This document shows positions 9,014 to 18,200 of a stretch of 57,506 nt of DNA, piece by piece. The notes beneath the pieces were generated by a model. That model was not told the origin of the DNA. It ran no database searches and saw only the letters and a list, made by a program, of their open reading frames with translations. The stretch is from Massilia sp. Root335 (GTDB taxonomy: Bacteria; Pseudomonadota; Gammaproteobacteria; Burkholderiales; Burkholderiaceae_D), in NCBI RefSeq assembly GCF_001425685.1, contig NZ_LMCY01000028.1:54343-111848 (forward strand), written 5' to 3'. Every line of letters begins with the position of its first letter. Positions within the stretch are counted from its first letter, which is position 1. The translations under genes were made by a program, and so were the position numbers.

Positions 9014-9141
9014 GACGGCTCCCGTTGAAAAACGTGGAGCGCGGTCCCGGACGGGAAGCGGGTGACTGGGCAATGAGTAAGTGAAAGGTGGACATGCGGT
9101 CGTGTTCGAGCCGCGTGGCGGCCCGACCAGCGCAAATCCTG

Positions 9142-9179
9142 TCATACCGGAGCAGTATGATCACCCTTGCAACATTGTA
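9142..9179 (-). promoter_or_regulatory. Candidate nhaA promoter and operator-like inverted repeat
   Basis: On the minus strand a -10-like TACAAT (9174-9179) lies 17 bases after a weak TTCCCG. Just downstream is the inverted repeat TCATAC (9142-9147), 7-base spacer, GTATGA (9155-9160), which would sit over the start site. Visual prediction only. Confidence 0.3.
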
Positions 9180-9245
9180 CCGCATCGCCTGGCCGGCGGG
9201 AAGGCGGTCGCCGCGCCCACGCACTTGCGGCGGTGAATGTTATAT

Positions 9246-9278
9246 GCATTTGTGCAAATGCTGTTAACTTGCTATAAT
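9246..9278 (+). promoter_or_regulatory. Sigma-70-like promoter with overlapping inverted repeat, upstream of ggpPS
   Basis: TTGTGC (9250-9255), a 17-base spacer and a perfect TATAAT (9273-9278) form a good promoter about 200 bases before the GgpPS start. A perfect 7-bp inverted repeat, GCATTTG (9246-9252) TG CAAATGC (9255-9261), covers the -35 element and could be an operator. The rest of the 460-base divergent gap (9014-9476) shows no gene. Confidence 0.6.
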
Positions 9279-9476
9279 CCAAGCTTCTAACCGGGAATCC
9301 TGTTCCCGTCCGGATGCGGCGGCGTTGCCCTTCGCGTCCATCCCCCCTGGCAGTCGCAGGTGCAGGCGCAAGCGCGCCATGCCGCACCCGACTGTGTTCG
9401 CCTTGTGCCGGCAGCGCCGGCACCCACCAGGTCGGCGCGCCAGCGCCGAGCACATCGATCCGAAAGGCCGAAGACG

Positions 9477-11795
9477 ATGACTCTTCCATTTCCGCCCAGG
9501 CTGGCCCAACGCCTGTCTCCCGATAACTTTGTTCTTGCGACCGACCTTGACGGCACCTTGCTGGCCGGTGGCGTCGAGGCCCGGCGCCGCGTGCGCGAGC
9601 TGTTTTCCGCCGCGGAATCGACGCGCGGCGCGCGCCTCGTGTTCGTGACCGGCCGCGGCCTCGAATCGATCCTGCCGCTGCTGAGCGACCCCACGATCCC
9701 GGCACCGGACTACATCATTGCCGACGTCGGCGCCACCATCGTGCGGGGCGACCTGAGCCCGGTTGACGAATTGCAGCAGGAAATCGCCGCACGCTGGCCG
9801 GGGTCGCAAGCCGTGTTGAAAGCGCTTGCCGGTTTTCCGGGCCTGCGGCGCCAGAGCGTGCCGCAGGAGCGGCGCTGTTCGTTCCTCGTCAGCGAAAGCG
9901 ACGTCACGCCCGCGCTGCATGCCGCGGTCGACGCGCTCGGCTGCGATCTGCTGCTGTCGGCCGGCTGCTACCTCGACGTGCTGCCGCGCGGCGTCGCCAA
10001 GGGCCAAGCCGTGCTGCGCCTGGCGCAGGCGGCGGGGATCGCGCCCGCGAACATCGTCGTCGCCGGCGATACGCTCAACGACCTGTCCATGTTCGAGACG
10101 GGCCTGCGCGGCATCGTCGTCGGCGGCGCGGAACCCGCACTGGTCGAGCACGTGCGCAAGCGTCCGCTCGTCCATATCGCGGCGGGGGAAGGCTGCGACG
10201 GCATCCTCGAAGGCCTGGCGCACCACGGCGCGCTACGCGAGGAACGGGCCGAGGCGGCGGCGCAGGTCCCGTCCGGCAAAGCCGAGCTCGTCATGGTCTA
10301 CCACCGCCTGCCCTACGACGAAGCGGTAGAAGACGGCGTGCTGCACCACCGCCGCCCGAAGAGTCCGAACGGGATCATCCCGACGCTGCTGCGCTTCTTC
10401 GCCGGCAGCCGCGCCGGCTCATGGGTCGCCTGGTCGCAACAGGACAGCCGGAGTCCGGAAGGCTTCGTCTCCCACGTCCATGTCGACCGCGAACGTTACC
10501 CGAATCTGGAGGCGGCGCGCATCGCCCTGACGGCCGACGACGTCGACGTGTTCTACAAGAAGTTCTCCAAGGAAGCCTTCTGGCCGATCATTTTCTCGTT
10601 CCCCGACAAGGCCGAGTTCCGGCAGGCGCACTGGGAACGCTTCCTGGAAGTGAACCGGCTGTTCGCCGAGCAGACCGCGCGCGAGGCCGCCGACGGCGCC
10701 GTCGTGTGGGTCCACGACTACAACCTGTGGATGGTGCCGGCCTGCCTGCGCCCGCTGCGCCCGGACCTGCGGATCGCATTCTTCCACCACACCGCATTCC
10801 CGTCGAGCGACGTCTTCAATATCCTGCCGTGGCGGCGCGACATCATCGGCAGCCTGCTTCAGTGCGACTACATCGGCTTCCACATCCCGCGCTACGTCGA
10901 GAATTTCGTCGACGCGGTGCGCTCGTTCGCGCCGGTCGAGGTGTGCGGGACGGCCGCCTGCGCGCCGCGTTTCCTTACCTATGGCTGCGCGCTCGGCGTC
11001 GACACCATGACGACCGCCGTGGAAGTGGGCGGACGCCGCGTGAGCCTGGGCGCCCATCCGGTCGGCACCGATGCGGCGATGGTCGCGCGCGTCGTCGCGA
11101 CGCCCGACGTACGACAGCGCACGGCCGCCATCCAGGACTACCTGGGCGGCGCCACCGGCATCGTGTCGATCGAACGGCTCGATTACGTCAAGGGCACGCT
11201 CGAGAAGCTCCAGGCCTTCGAGCGCCTGCTCGAGTCGCACCCGGAACATATCGGCAAGGTCACGCTGCTCAACATCATCACGCCCGCCGCGCAAGGCATG
11301 GAAATCTACGCAAGCCTGCGCGAGGAAGTGGACCGCACCGTGGGCCGCATCAACGGCCGCTTCTCGACGCTCGACTGGGTGCCGGTACGCTACTTCTACC
11401 GCTCGCTGCCGTTCGACGAGGTCATCGCCCACTACGCGGCCTGCGACGTCGCCTGGATCACGCCCCTGCGCGACGGCCTGAACCTGGTGGCGAAGGAATT
11501 CGTCGCCGCCAAGAGGGCGGCCGGCACCTCCGGCGTGCTGGTCCTGTCCGAGTTCGCGGGCGCGGCGGTCGAACTGCACGGCGCGCTGCTCACCAATCCC
11601 TACGACGCGAACGCGATGACGGCGACCTTGCACCAGGCGTTGACGATGGGCGCGGACGAGCGCGCCTATCGCACGGCGCGCATGGGCATGATCGTGGCCG
11701 AGCACGATGTCGCCCGCTGGGGCGACGACTTTCTCACGGCCGTTGCCGCGGCCGGACCGGAACCGGACAGCGTGCTGCGCGAACGCGAGGCGTGA
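9477..11795 (+). CDS. ggpPS: Bifunctional glucosylglycerol-phosphate synthase/phosphatase (HAD-GT20 fusion)
   Basis: 772 residues. The N-terminal domain (about residues 15-260) is a HAD phosphatase with the nucleophile motif DLDGTLL and a late GDTLNDLSMF motif. The C-terminal domain (about 285-760) is a GT20 glycosyltransferase of the OtsA/GgpS type: WVHDYNLW, FFHHTAFPSSDVF, GTD, RLDYVKGTLEKLQAFERLL, and TPLRDGLNLVAKEFVAAK. In bacterial GgpPS enzymes this order (phosphatase first) makes glucosylglycerol from ADP-glucose and glycerol-3-phosphate, an osmoprotectant. Trehalose-phosphate synthase fusions usually have the reverse order, so that alternative is less likely. The start ATG (9477) is chosen because the HAD domain begins shortly after; the longer frame from 9360 lacks support. 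It lies next to nhaA. Confidence 0.8.
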   Translation: MTLPFPPRLAQRLSPDNFVLATDLDGTLLAGGVEARRRVRELFSAAESTRGARLVFVTGRGLESILPLLSDPTIPAPDYIIADVGATIVRGDLSPVDELQQEIAARWPGSQAVLKALAGFPGLRRQSVPQERRCSFLVSESDVTPALHAAVDALGCDLLLSAGCYLDVLPRGVAKGQAVLRLAQAAGIAPANIVVAGDTLNDLSMFETGLRGIVVGGAEPALVEHVRKRPLVHIAAGEGCDGILEGLAHHGALREERAEAAAQVPSGKAELVMVYHRLPYDEAVEDGVLHHRRPKSPNGIIPTLLRFFAGSRAGSWVAWSQQDSRSPEGFVSHVHVDRERYPNLEAARIALTADDVDVFYKKFSKEAFWPIIFSFPDKAEFRQAHWERFLEVNRLFAEQTAREAADGAVVWVHDYNLWMVPACLRPLRPDLRIAFFHHTAFPSSDVFNILPWRRDIIGSLLQCDYIGFHIPRYVENFVDAVRSFAPVEVCGTAACAPRFLTYGCALGVDTMTTAVEVGGRRVSLGAHPVGTDAAMVARVVATPDVRQRTAAIQDYLGGATGIVSIERLDYVKGTLEKLQAFERLLESHPEHIGKVTLLNIITPAAQGMEIYASLREEVDRTVGRINGRFSTLDWVPVRYFYRSLPFDEVIAHYAACDVAWITPLRDGLNLVAKEFVAAKRAAGTSGVLVLSEFAGAAVELHGALLTNPYDANAMTATLHQALTMGADERAYRTARMGMIVAEHDVARWGDDFLTAVAAAGPEPDSVLREREA

Positions 11796-11952
11796 CGCCG
11801 GCATGGACGGGCAGGGTGCCGGGATTCGCGCCGTCGGTGCGGGAAATGATGACAAAATGGCTGTGGCGCGCACGCGGCGCCATTTGCCCCTGGGCACGAA
11901 AACGTTTGTGCCCCTGCGGAATCTCGGTGAAAATTGCCGCTCAACGACTCCT

Positions 11953-11971
11953 CGGCTGAATTTTTCAGCCG
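11953..11971 (+). promoter_or_regulatory. 5'-leader hairpin before the DUF389 gene
   Basis: CGGCTGAA (11953-11960), loop TTT, TTCAGCCG (11964-11971): a perfect 8-bp stem ending 13 bases before the ATG at 11985. It could mask the ribosome site or act as a transcription roadblock. A second small stem, GGGCAC (11892-11897) / GTGCCC (11908-11913), lies upstream in the same 190-base gap. Confidence 0.4.
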
Positions 11972-11984
11972 CCAACCGAAGTTC

Positions 11985-13424
11985 ATGAACGCACCCGAGC
12001 ACTCGACCAAGCCCAGTCACCCGTCCCTGCGCGCCGCCATCGCGCACCGCTTCAGCCTCCTCGACGACAAGGCCGACGATGCCGACATCGACCGCAGCCT
12101 GCGCGCCGGCGTGGAGCTGAGCGGCGCGACGCCGTGGATCCTGATGCTCGCGATCGTGATCGCATCCGTCGGCCTGAACACCAATTCGACGGCCGTGATC
12201 ATCGGCGCCATGCTGGTGTCGCCGCTGATGGGCCCGATCGTCGGGGTCGGATACGGCATCGGCATCTTCGATTTCGCACTGATTCGCCGTTCCCTCGCGA
12301 ACCTCGCGATCGCGGCCGGTATCAGCCTGCTGACGTCCACCCTGTATTTCATGGTGACGCCCCTGGCCGAAGCCCAGTCGGAATTGCTGGCACGGACCAC
12401 GCCGTCGTTGTGGGATGTCCTGATCGCGCTGGCCGGCGGCCTCGCCGGCATCATCGGCCAGACGCGCCGCGAAAAATCCAACGTCATTCCCGGCGTGGCC
12501 ATCGCGACCGCGCTCATGCCGCCGTTGTGCACGGCGGGCTTCGGGCTGGCGAACGGGAACTGGGCGGTGTTCGGCGGGGCCTTTTACCTGTTCTCGATCA
12601 ACTGCGTTTTCATTGCCTTCGCCGTCGTCATCGTCATCGAATTCCTGCGCCTGCCGCGGCACGAATTCGTCGACAGCACCAAGGGGCGCCGGGTCAAGCG
12701 CGCCTTGTTGTGCATCGTGTTGCTGACTGGCCTGCCGAGCATATTCCTGGCCGCGCGCCTGGTCGACAACGAATTGTTCAGCAGCCGCGCACGCGAGTTC
12801 GTGCGCAGGGAATTCAAGGCGGCGCCCCAGGTGCATGTGCTCGAGACGCGCGTGGCTCCGGGGTCGCGCGACATCGAAGTCACCCTGATCGGCGCACGCA
12901 TGCCGCCGGCGGCGATCAAGGCGATCGAAGGGCGGCTCGCCGCGGGCGGATTGCAGCAGGCGCGCCTGCGCGTGCACCAGGCCGAACCCGGCGACACCAA
13001 CAAGATCGACGTCGGCAGCCTCAAGGCGGACATCCTCGCCGAGATCGTACGCAGCAGTCAAGAGACGGTGCAGGACAAGGATGCGGAAATCGCCGCCCTC
13101 AAGGGCAAGCTGACGACCCAGCAGGATCACGTGCAGCAGGCCGCTGCCGTGACGCGTGAATTCGAAGCCCAGTATCCGCAGTGCGGGAACGTCCTGTTCG
13201 GCACCGCCGTGCCGCCCGACGCCAAGGAGGGCGGGGTTCCCATCCTCAGTGCCGACTGCCGCCGGCTGCCGCGCGCGAGCGAGGTACGGCGCATCAACGA
13301 GTGGCTCAAGGCGCGGACCGGCAGCGGCACGGTGCGCGTGGCCCTTGCCGCCAGCCGCGGCCAGATCGTGCACCTGGCCGACGCCGCGCCGGCGGACGCT
13401 GTGGCGCCGGGCGCCGTGCACTAG
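11985..13424 (+). CDS. DUF389 family multi-pass membrane protein with C-terminal soluble domain
   Basis: 479 residues. The first half is a six- to seven-helix DUF389 domain: WILMLAIVIASVGLNTNSTAVIIGAMLVSPLMGPIVG, then helices at about 100-125, 140-160, 170-185 and 195-220, and one more near 235-255. The second half is soluble, with a coiled-coil-like stretch around DKDAEIAALKGKL and an OmpA-like C-terminal tail. The family's transport function is not established. The ATG at 11985 is chosen because homologous sequence begins there and the upstream hairpin is non-coding; the frame is open to 11934. It follows ggpPS on the same strand, with 189 bases between. Confidence 0.8.
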   Translation: MNAPEHSTKPSHPSLRAAIAHRFSLLDDKADDADIDRSLRAGVELSGATPWILMLAIVIASVGLNTNSTAVIIGAMLVSPLMGPIVGVGYGIGIFDFALIRRSLANLAIAAGISLLTSTLYFMVTPLAEAQSELLARTTPSLWDVLIALAGGLAGIIGQTRREKSNVIPGVAIATALMPPLCTAGFGLANGNWAVFGGAFYLFSINCVFIAFAVVIVIEFLRLPRHEFVDSTKGRRVKRALLCIVLLTGLPSIFLAARLVDNELFSSRAREFVRREFKAAPQVHVLETRVAPGSRDIEVTLIGARMPPAAIKAIEGRLAAGGLQQARLRVHQAEPGDTNKIDVGSLKADILAEIVRSSQETVQDKDAEIAALKGKLTTQQDHVQQAAAVTREFEAQYPQCGNVLFGTAVPPDAKEGGVPILSADCRRLPRASEVRRINEWLKARTGSGTVRVALAASRGQIVHLADAAPADAVAPGAVH

Positions 13425-13464
13425 TTCCTTCCGGCCGACTGGTGTCGCCGGAAGCAGGACCGTC

Positions 13465-13523
13465 GCCCCTGCGAAGGCAGGGGCCCAAGGCTGCTGCGTC
13501 TCGCGGCATCCCGGGATGCCGCG
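13465..13523. repeat. REP-like hairpin plus 22-bp perfect palindrome between convergent genes
   Basis: GCCCCTGC (13465-13472), loop, GCAGGGGC (13477-13484) matches the kind of short dispersed hairpin common in Burkholderiales intergenic DNA. Eighteen bases further on, 13502-13523 is a perfect palindrome centred on CATCCCGGGATG. Lying between two converging stops (13424 and 13574), the pair may act as a bidirectional terminator. Confidence 0.5.
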
Positions 13524-13573
13524 CCGCGCGTCACGCCACCGCGTCGACGGATGACGTCACGCGCGCAGGCGCC

Positions 13574-15154
13574 TCAGCGCGCGACCTGCAGCGTCCCGTC
13601 CACCATGCGCGCCAGCCCTAGCGGATTGTCGTCGCGCAGCGCGTCCGGCAGCAGCTCGGCCGGCACGTCCTGGTAGCACACCGGACGCAGGAAGCGCTCG
13701 ATGGCCGTCGCGCCCACCGACGTGGTGCGGCTGTCCGACGTGGCCGGGAACGGGCCGCCGTGCACCATCGCGTGGCACACTTCGACGCCGGTCGGGAAGC
13801 CGTTGAACAGGATGCGGCCGGCCTTGCGTTCCAGGGTCGGGATCAGCCTGCCGGCCAGTGCGCGGTCGGCCGCCGTCGCGTGGATCGTGGCCGTCAGCTG
13901 GCCCTCGACGTGGCGCGCGACTTCCAGCAGTTCGTTCTCGTCCTTGCACGTCACGATCAGCGAGGTCGGGCCGAAGATCTCTTCTTCCAGCGCGCTGTTG
14001 GCGAGGAAGGTCGCGGCGTCGGTCTCGTAAAGGGCCGCCTGGGCCGCGCAGCCGCAGCCGTCGGAGCTGCCTTGCGCGACCAGTTCCACGCCGGCGAGCC
14101 CGGAACGGCGCGTCACGGCGTCGACATAGGTCTGGTGGATGCCGGCCGTGAGCATCGTGCCGGCGCCCTTGGCGGCCAGCGCTTCGGTGGCGGCGGTGCG
14201 GAACACGTCCAGTTCGGCGCCGGCCAGGCCGATCACGAGGCCCGGGTTCGTGCAGAACTGGCCCACGCCCATGGTCAGCGAATCGACGAAGCCTTGCGCC
14301 AGTTTCGCGCCGTCCGCGGCGAGAGCGCCCGGCAGCAGGAAGAACGGGTTAATGCTGCTCATCTCGGCGTACACCGGGATCGGTTCCTTGCGCGCGCCCG
14401 CCGCGTTCACGAGCGCGAGCCCGCCCGCGCGCGAGCCCGTGAAGCCGACCGCCTTGATGGACGGGTGCGACACGAGGGCCTGGCCGATCTCGAAGCCGGT
14501 GCCGATCAGCATGGAGAACGTCCCTTCGGGCATGCCGCAATCGACGACGGCCTGGCGGATGGCCTTGGCGACGAGCTCCGACGTGCCCAGGTGGGCGTTG
14601 TGGGCTTTCACGACGACCGGGCAGCCGGCCGCCAGCGCGGACGCCGTATCGCCGCCGGCGACGGAAAACGCGAGCGGGAAGTTGGACGCGCCGAACACGG
14701 CGACGGGGCCGAGGCCGATCTTGCGCATGCGCAGGTCCGGCCGCGGCGGCGTGCGCTGCGGCAGGGCGGAATCCAGCGTCGCTTCCAGGAAGTGTCCGTC
14801 GCGCACGACCTTGGCGAACAGGCGCAGCTGGTTGCAGGTGCGTCCGCGTTCGCCTTCCAGGCGTGCCGCGGGCAGGCCGGATTCGGCGGACGCGCGCTCG
14901 ATCAGCAGCGGGCCGATGTCCATGATGCGGTCGGCGATGGTCTCCAGAAAGCGCGCGCGCTGCTCGAGCGGCGCGGCACGATAGGTGTCGAAGGCCTGCT
15001 CGGCGAGCAGGCAGGCGGCCGCGAGGTCGTCCATGGTGGCCGCGCCGAACACGGGTTCGATCTCGGCGCGCGTGGCCGGGTTGAAGGCGCGCAGCGTCGC
15101 GGCGGTGCCGCGCACGGCCTTGTTACCGATGATCATTTCGCCTTGGATGGTCAT
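13574..15154 (-). CDS. 2,5-dioxovalerate (alpha-ketoglutarate semialdehyde) dehydrogenase, NADP+
   Basis: 526 residues, the usual length for this aldehyde dehydrogenase subfamily. It oxidises 2,5-dioxopentanoate to 2-oxoglutarate, the last step of oxidative (Weimberg-type) catabolism of xylose and arabinose and of glucarate/galactarate pathways. Visible catalytic features are Asn158 in FGASNFP, general base Glu264 in YAEMSSINP and nucleophile Cys301 in GQFCTNPG. AAGGAG stands well placed before the ATG. It is downstream of a TonB receptor on the same strand but separated by a strong terminator, so it may have its own promoter or rely on read-through. Its presence in a xyloglucan locus fits metabolism of released xylose. 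Confidence 0.85.
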   Translation of the reverse strand: MTIQGEMIIGNKAVRGTAATLRAFNPATRAEIEPVFGAATMDDLAAACLLAEQAFDTYRAAPLEQRARFLETIADRIMDIGPLLIERASAESGLPAARLEGERGRTCNQLRLFAKVVRDGHFLEATLDSALPQRTPPRPDLRMRKIGLGPVAVFGASNFPLAFSVAGGDTASALAAGCPVVVKAHNAHLGTSELVAKAIRQAVVDCGMPEGTFSMLIGTGFEIGQALVSHPSIKAVGFTGSRAGGLALVNAAGARKEPIPVYAEMSSINPFFLLPGALAADGAKLAQGFVDSLTMGVGQFCTNPGLVIGLAGAELDVFRTAATEALAAKGAGTMLTAGIHQTYVDAVTRRSGLAGVELVAQGSSDGCGCAAQAALYETDAATFLANSALEEEIFGPTSLIVTCKDENELLEVARHVEGQLTATIHATAADRALAGRLIPTLERKAGRILFNGFPTGVEVCHAMVHGGPFPATSDSRTTSVGATAIERFLRPVCYQDVPAELLPDALRDDNPLGLARMVDGTLQVAR

Positions 15155-15175
15155 GAGGACTCCTTGTCTGTCTCT

Positions 15176-15215
15176 AAAAAAAAAGCGCCGCCGGGGCCTT
15201 GTCGGCCGCGGCGGC
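15176..15215 (-). terminator. Rho-independent terminator of the TonB receptor gene
   Basis: Read on the minus strand: a GC-rich stem of two 12-base arms with one internal mismatch (arms at 15204-15215 and 15187-15198), loop GACAA, then two bases and a run of nine T (A9 at 15176-15184 on the plus strand). It lies between the receptor and the dehydrogenase gene. Confidence 0.85.
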
Positions 15216-15256
15216 GGTGCGGTGCGATCGAACGTCGATTGTATCGAATCAGGCGG

Positions 15257-15278
15257 ATTCCCGTCGGCGCGGGAATCG
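15257..15278. repeat. Short inverted repeat after the receptor stop
   Basis: GATTCCCG (15257-15264), six-base loop, CGGGAATC (15271-15278), starting six bases beyond the receptor stop. It resembles dispersed GATTCCCG...CGGGAATC elements of Burkholderiales and may protect the mRNA 3' end. Confidence 0.45.
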
Positions 15279-15283
15279 TTTCA

Positions 15284-18200
15284 TCAGAACGAGTACTGCG
15301 CCTGGATCGTGTAGCGCGGGCCGCTCATGAAGACCTGGCGGGTGAAATTGCCCGCGTGTTGCTCCATGATCTGGCGCGTGTACGCGTTGGTCAGGTTCGT
15401 GGCTTCCAGGCCGACGCGGAACTTGTCCGTGAAGTCGTAGAAGATCGAACCGTCCAGCTGACCGTACGGCGCCTGGTACAGCGGCAGGCCGAATGCCTGG
15501 TCGTTGACGGTCGTCGGGATCAGGTACTTGTCGGCCGGTGCGTCCGGGTTCGTGTTCAGGCCGTTGTTGCCGCGGCTGCCCCACTGGGTCACGCCCAGCA
15601 GGTAACGCGAACGCCAGTTGTACGCGAGGCGCATCGACAGGCCGTGCTGCTCGTACATGACCGCGAGGTTGATCGTGTGGCGCGACAGGCCTTGCAGCGG
15701 CGTCTTGCCGAACGCACGTCCGTCCGTGTCGCAACCGTTGATGAACAGGTTGTAGTTGGACGACGCGTCGTTACCCTGGCACCATGCGTTGTACACCGGA
15801 TGATTCAGCGTGCGCTCGCTCGACACATAGGTCCAGCTTGCCTGCGTGCCGATGCCCTTCAGCCAGTCCGGGACGAAATCGTAGTATTGCTGGTGCGCGA
15901 TCTCGAAACCGCGGGCGAAGCCCTTGGCGCCATTGACCGGACCGGTGACGACGAAGGTCTGCGGCTTGCCCGCCACGTCGGTCGCCGTGTAGTTGTAGGC
16001 CTGCGTGGTGATGATGTCCTTCAGGTCCTTGTTGAACACCGCGAAGGTCAGCGAACCGGCCTTGGCGAAGTACCACTCGGCGGTCAGGTCGACGTTGGTC
16101 GACGTGGTCGGCTTCAGCATGGCATTGCCGTCGCTGGTGCCGTTCAGGCTGGTGCCGTCGATATGGACCGCGGTCGTCTTGCCCGAAGCGTCCTTGGTGG
16201 TCGTCTGGAGGTTCGTGGCATTCAGCGTCGTCTGGACCTGCAACTGGCCGAAGTCCGGGCGCGACATCGCCTTGGCGATGGCGAAGCGGAACTGCAGCTT
16301 GTCGCTGTACTTCAGGCGCAGGTTCAGGCTCGGCAGCCAGTTGCTGTACGAATTGTGGACCGACATCTGCTGCGCGAACGGGGCGATGGTGATCAGGTTT
16401 TCCTGGCCGGACAAGGCGGCACCATCCGTCGCCGTGATGGTGGACGGCGGCGTGTACGCGACGTAGCCGCTGCCGGAGTCGTTCGTCCGCACGTAACGCA
16501 GGCCGATGTTACCGTCGATCGGGTACTTCAGGTCATCCCAGCCGAAGCGCAGCTGCCCGTAGGCGGAGCGGGTCTTCTCGCTCTGCGTGTTGGTCGCGGC
16601 CGGATCGTTGAAGGTCGCCGCCTTCCACGGGTCGCAGGTCGAACCCTGTTCCTTGCACAGCACGTCGTGGTAGGCGTGGATCTTGGCCCATTCGTCCGGG
16701 AAGCCGCGCACGGTCGACTCGTCGGCGAACAGCATCGGCGGGAGGTTGTATTTGCCGCCGAAGAAGTTGTCGATCTGCTGCAGCGACGCGCCGCCGGCGA
16801 AACGCGGATCGCCGAGGCGGGCAACGTGGGGGATCTGCCAGCCTTCCATCCACGGGAACGTGATCGCCTGCCAGTTGTAGAACTTCTGGGCCTTGTGGTT
16901 CTCGCCCTCGCGGTTGGCGAGGCGTACGCCGAAGCGCACGTCGCGCAGCACCGGGTTGTCGAAGGTGTACCTGAAGTCCGACTTCCATGCGTTCTGCGTC
17001 GCCAGGGCGTGGTCCAGCGCCTCCTGGGTATAGGCCCAGTAGTAGTTGTTCGGATCCGCCATGTAGGCGGCCGAACCGAGCGTGATCTGCGGGACCCTGC
17101 CGGTCATGTCCATCGTCTGGTTCGGCATGATGAAGCCGGTCGAGACGTCGGCGTCGAAGCCCTCCGTGGTCGAACGAACATGCTGGAAGTCGTTGGTCCA
17201 GGTCAGGTCCGGCGTGACGCGCCACTGCAGGTTCAGCGAGGTGTCCGCCGTGCCGTTGACACGCTTGTTGATGCGCTGCGAGCTGTTGAACGGCGAACCG
17301 CCATAGGTCGGGTTCGAGATGGTGCCGCTCTGGAACACGCCATTGCTGTTGAAGACCGCGTCGGCGCTGGCAACCTGCTGGTACCACTTGTCCTCGGACG
17401 AGGAAACGACGTGCTCGTCCAGGTCTTCGGTGTAGTGCGTCTTGAAATAGGTGAGCGAAGCCGTCAGGTCCTTGTTCGGACGCCACTGGAAGGCGGCATA
17501 GTCGCCGCGGCGGTCACGGTCGAAATTCTGCGAGCGGTAGCCGACGCCCAGCGGAATCCACTGCGTCTTGGAACGATCGTACTTGGCCGGATCGGTCGAA
17601 TTCACGTGCGGCCAGTACGGGTCGACGCCCACGCCGTCCGAACGGGTCGGGCTCTTCGCCTTGGCGAAATCGACCAGCGCGCCGAATTCGCCGAACGTGT
17701 CGCTCTTCCAGCGGTTCGACAGCAGGATCGTGCCGGTCGGGGACGGGGCGCCCTTGCGCAGCGTGGAATACGTCTCCGACGCGCCCAGCGAGCCCTTGAA
17801 GCCCTTGTAGTCGAACGGCATCGCGGTGCGCAGGTTGACCAGGCCCGCGACGGCGCCTTCGATCTGTTCCGCGGACGGGTTCTTGTAGACGTCGACGCCG
17901 GCCATCAGCTCCGGCGCCACGTCGGCGAAGCCGAGCGAGCGGCCGCCGCCGGCCGAGAACGCGTCGCGGCCGTTGATTTCCGAACGCACGTAGGTCAGGC
18001 CGCGCACCGACACGCCGGAGCCTTCGACGGACTGGCGGTTCGGGTCGCCCGCCATGTTGCGGTCGATGGTGACGCCGGCGATACGCTGCAGCACCTCGGT
18101 CACCGAACGGTCCGGCAGCTTGCCGATGTCCTCGGCGACGATCGAGTCGACGACTTCGTCCGCATCCTGCTTGAGTTTTTGTGCCGACTGCAGCGCGGCG

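Noticed and set aside
10419..13421. A 1000-codon minus-strand frame opposite ggpPS and the DUF389 gene
   Set aside because: Antisense to two recognised genes, with low-complexity Arg/His/Asp-rich translation and no family features.
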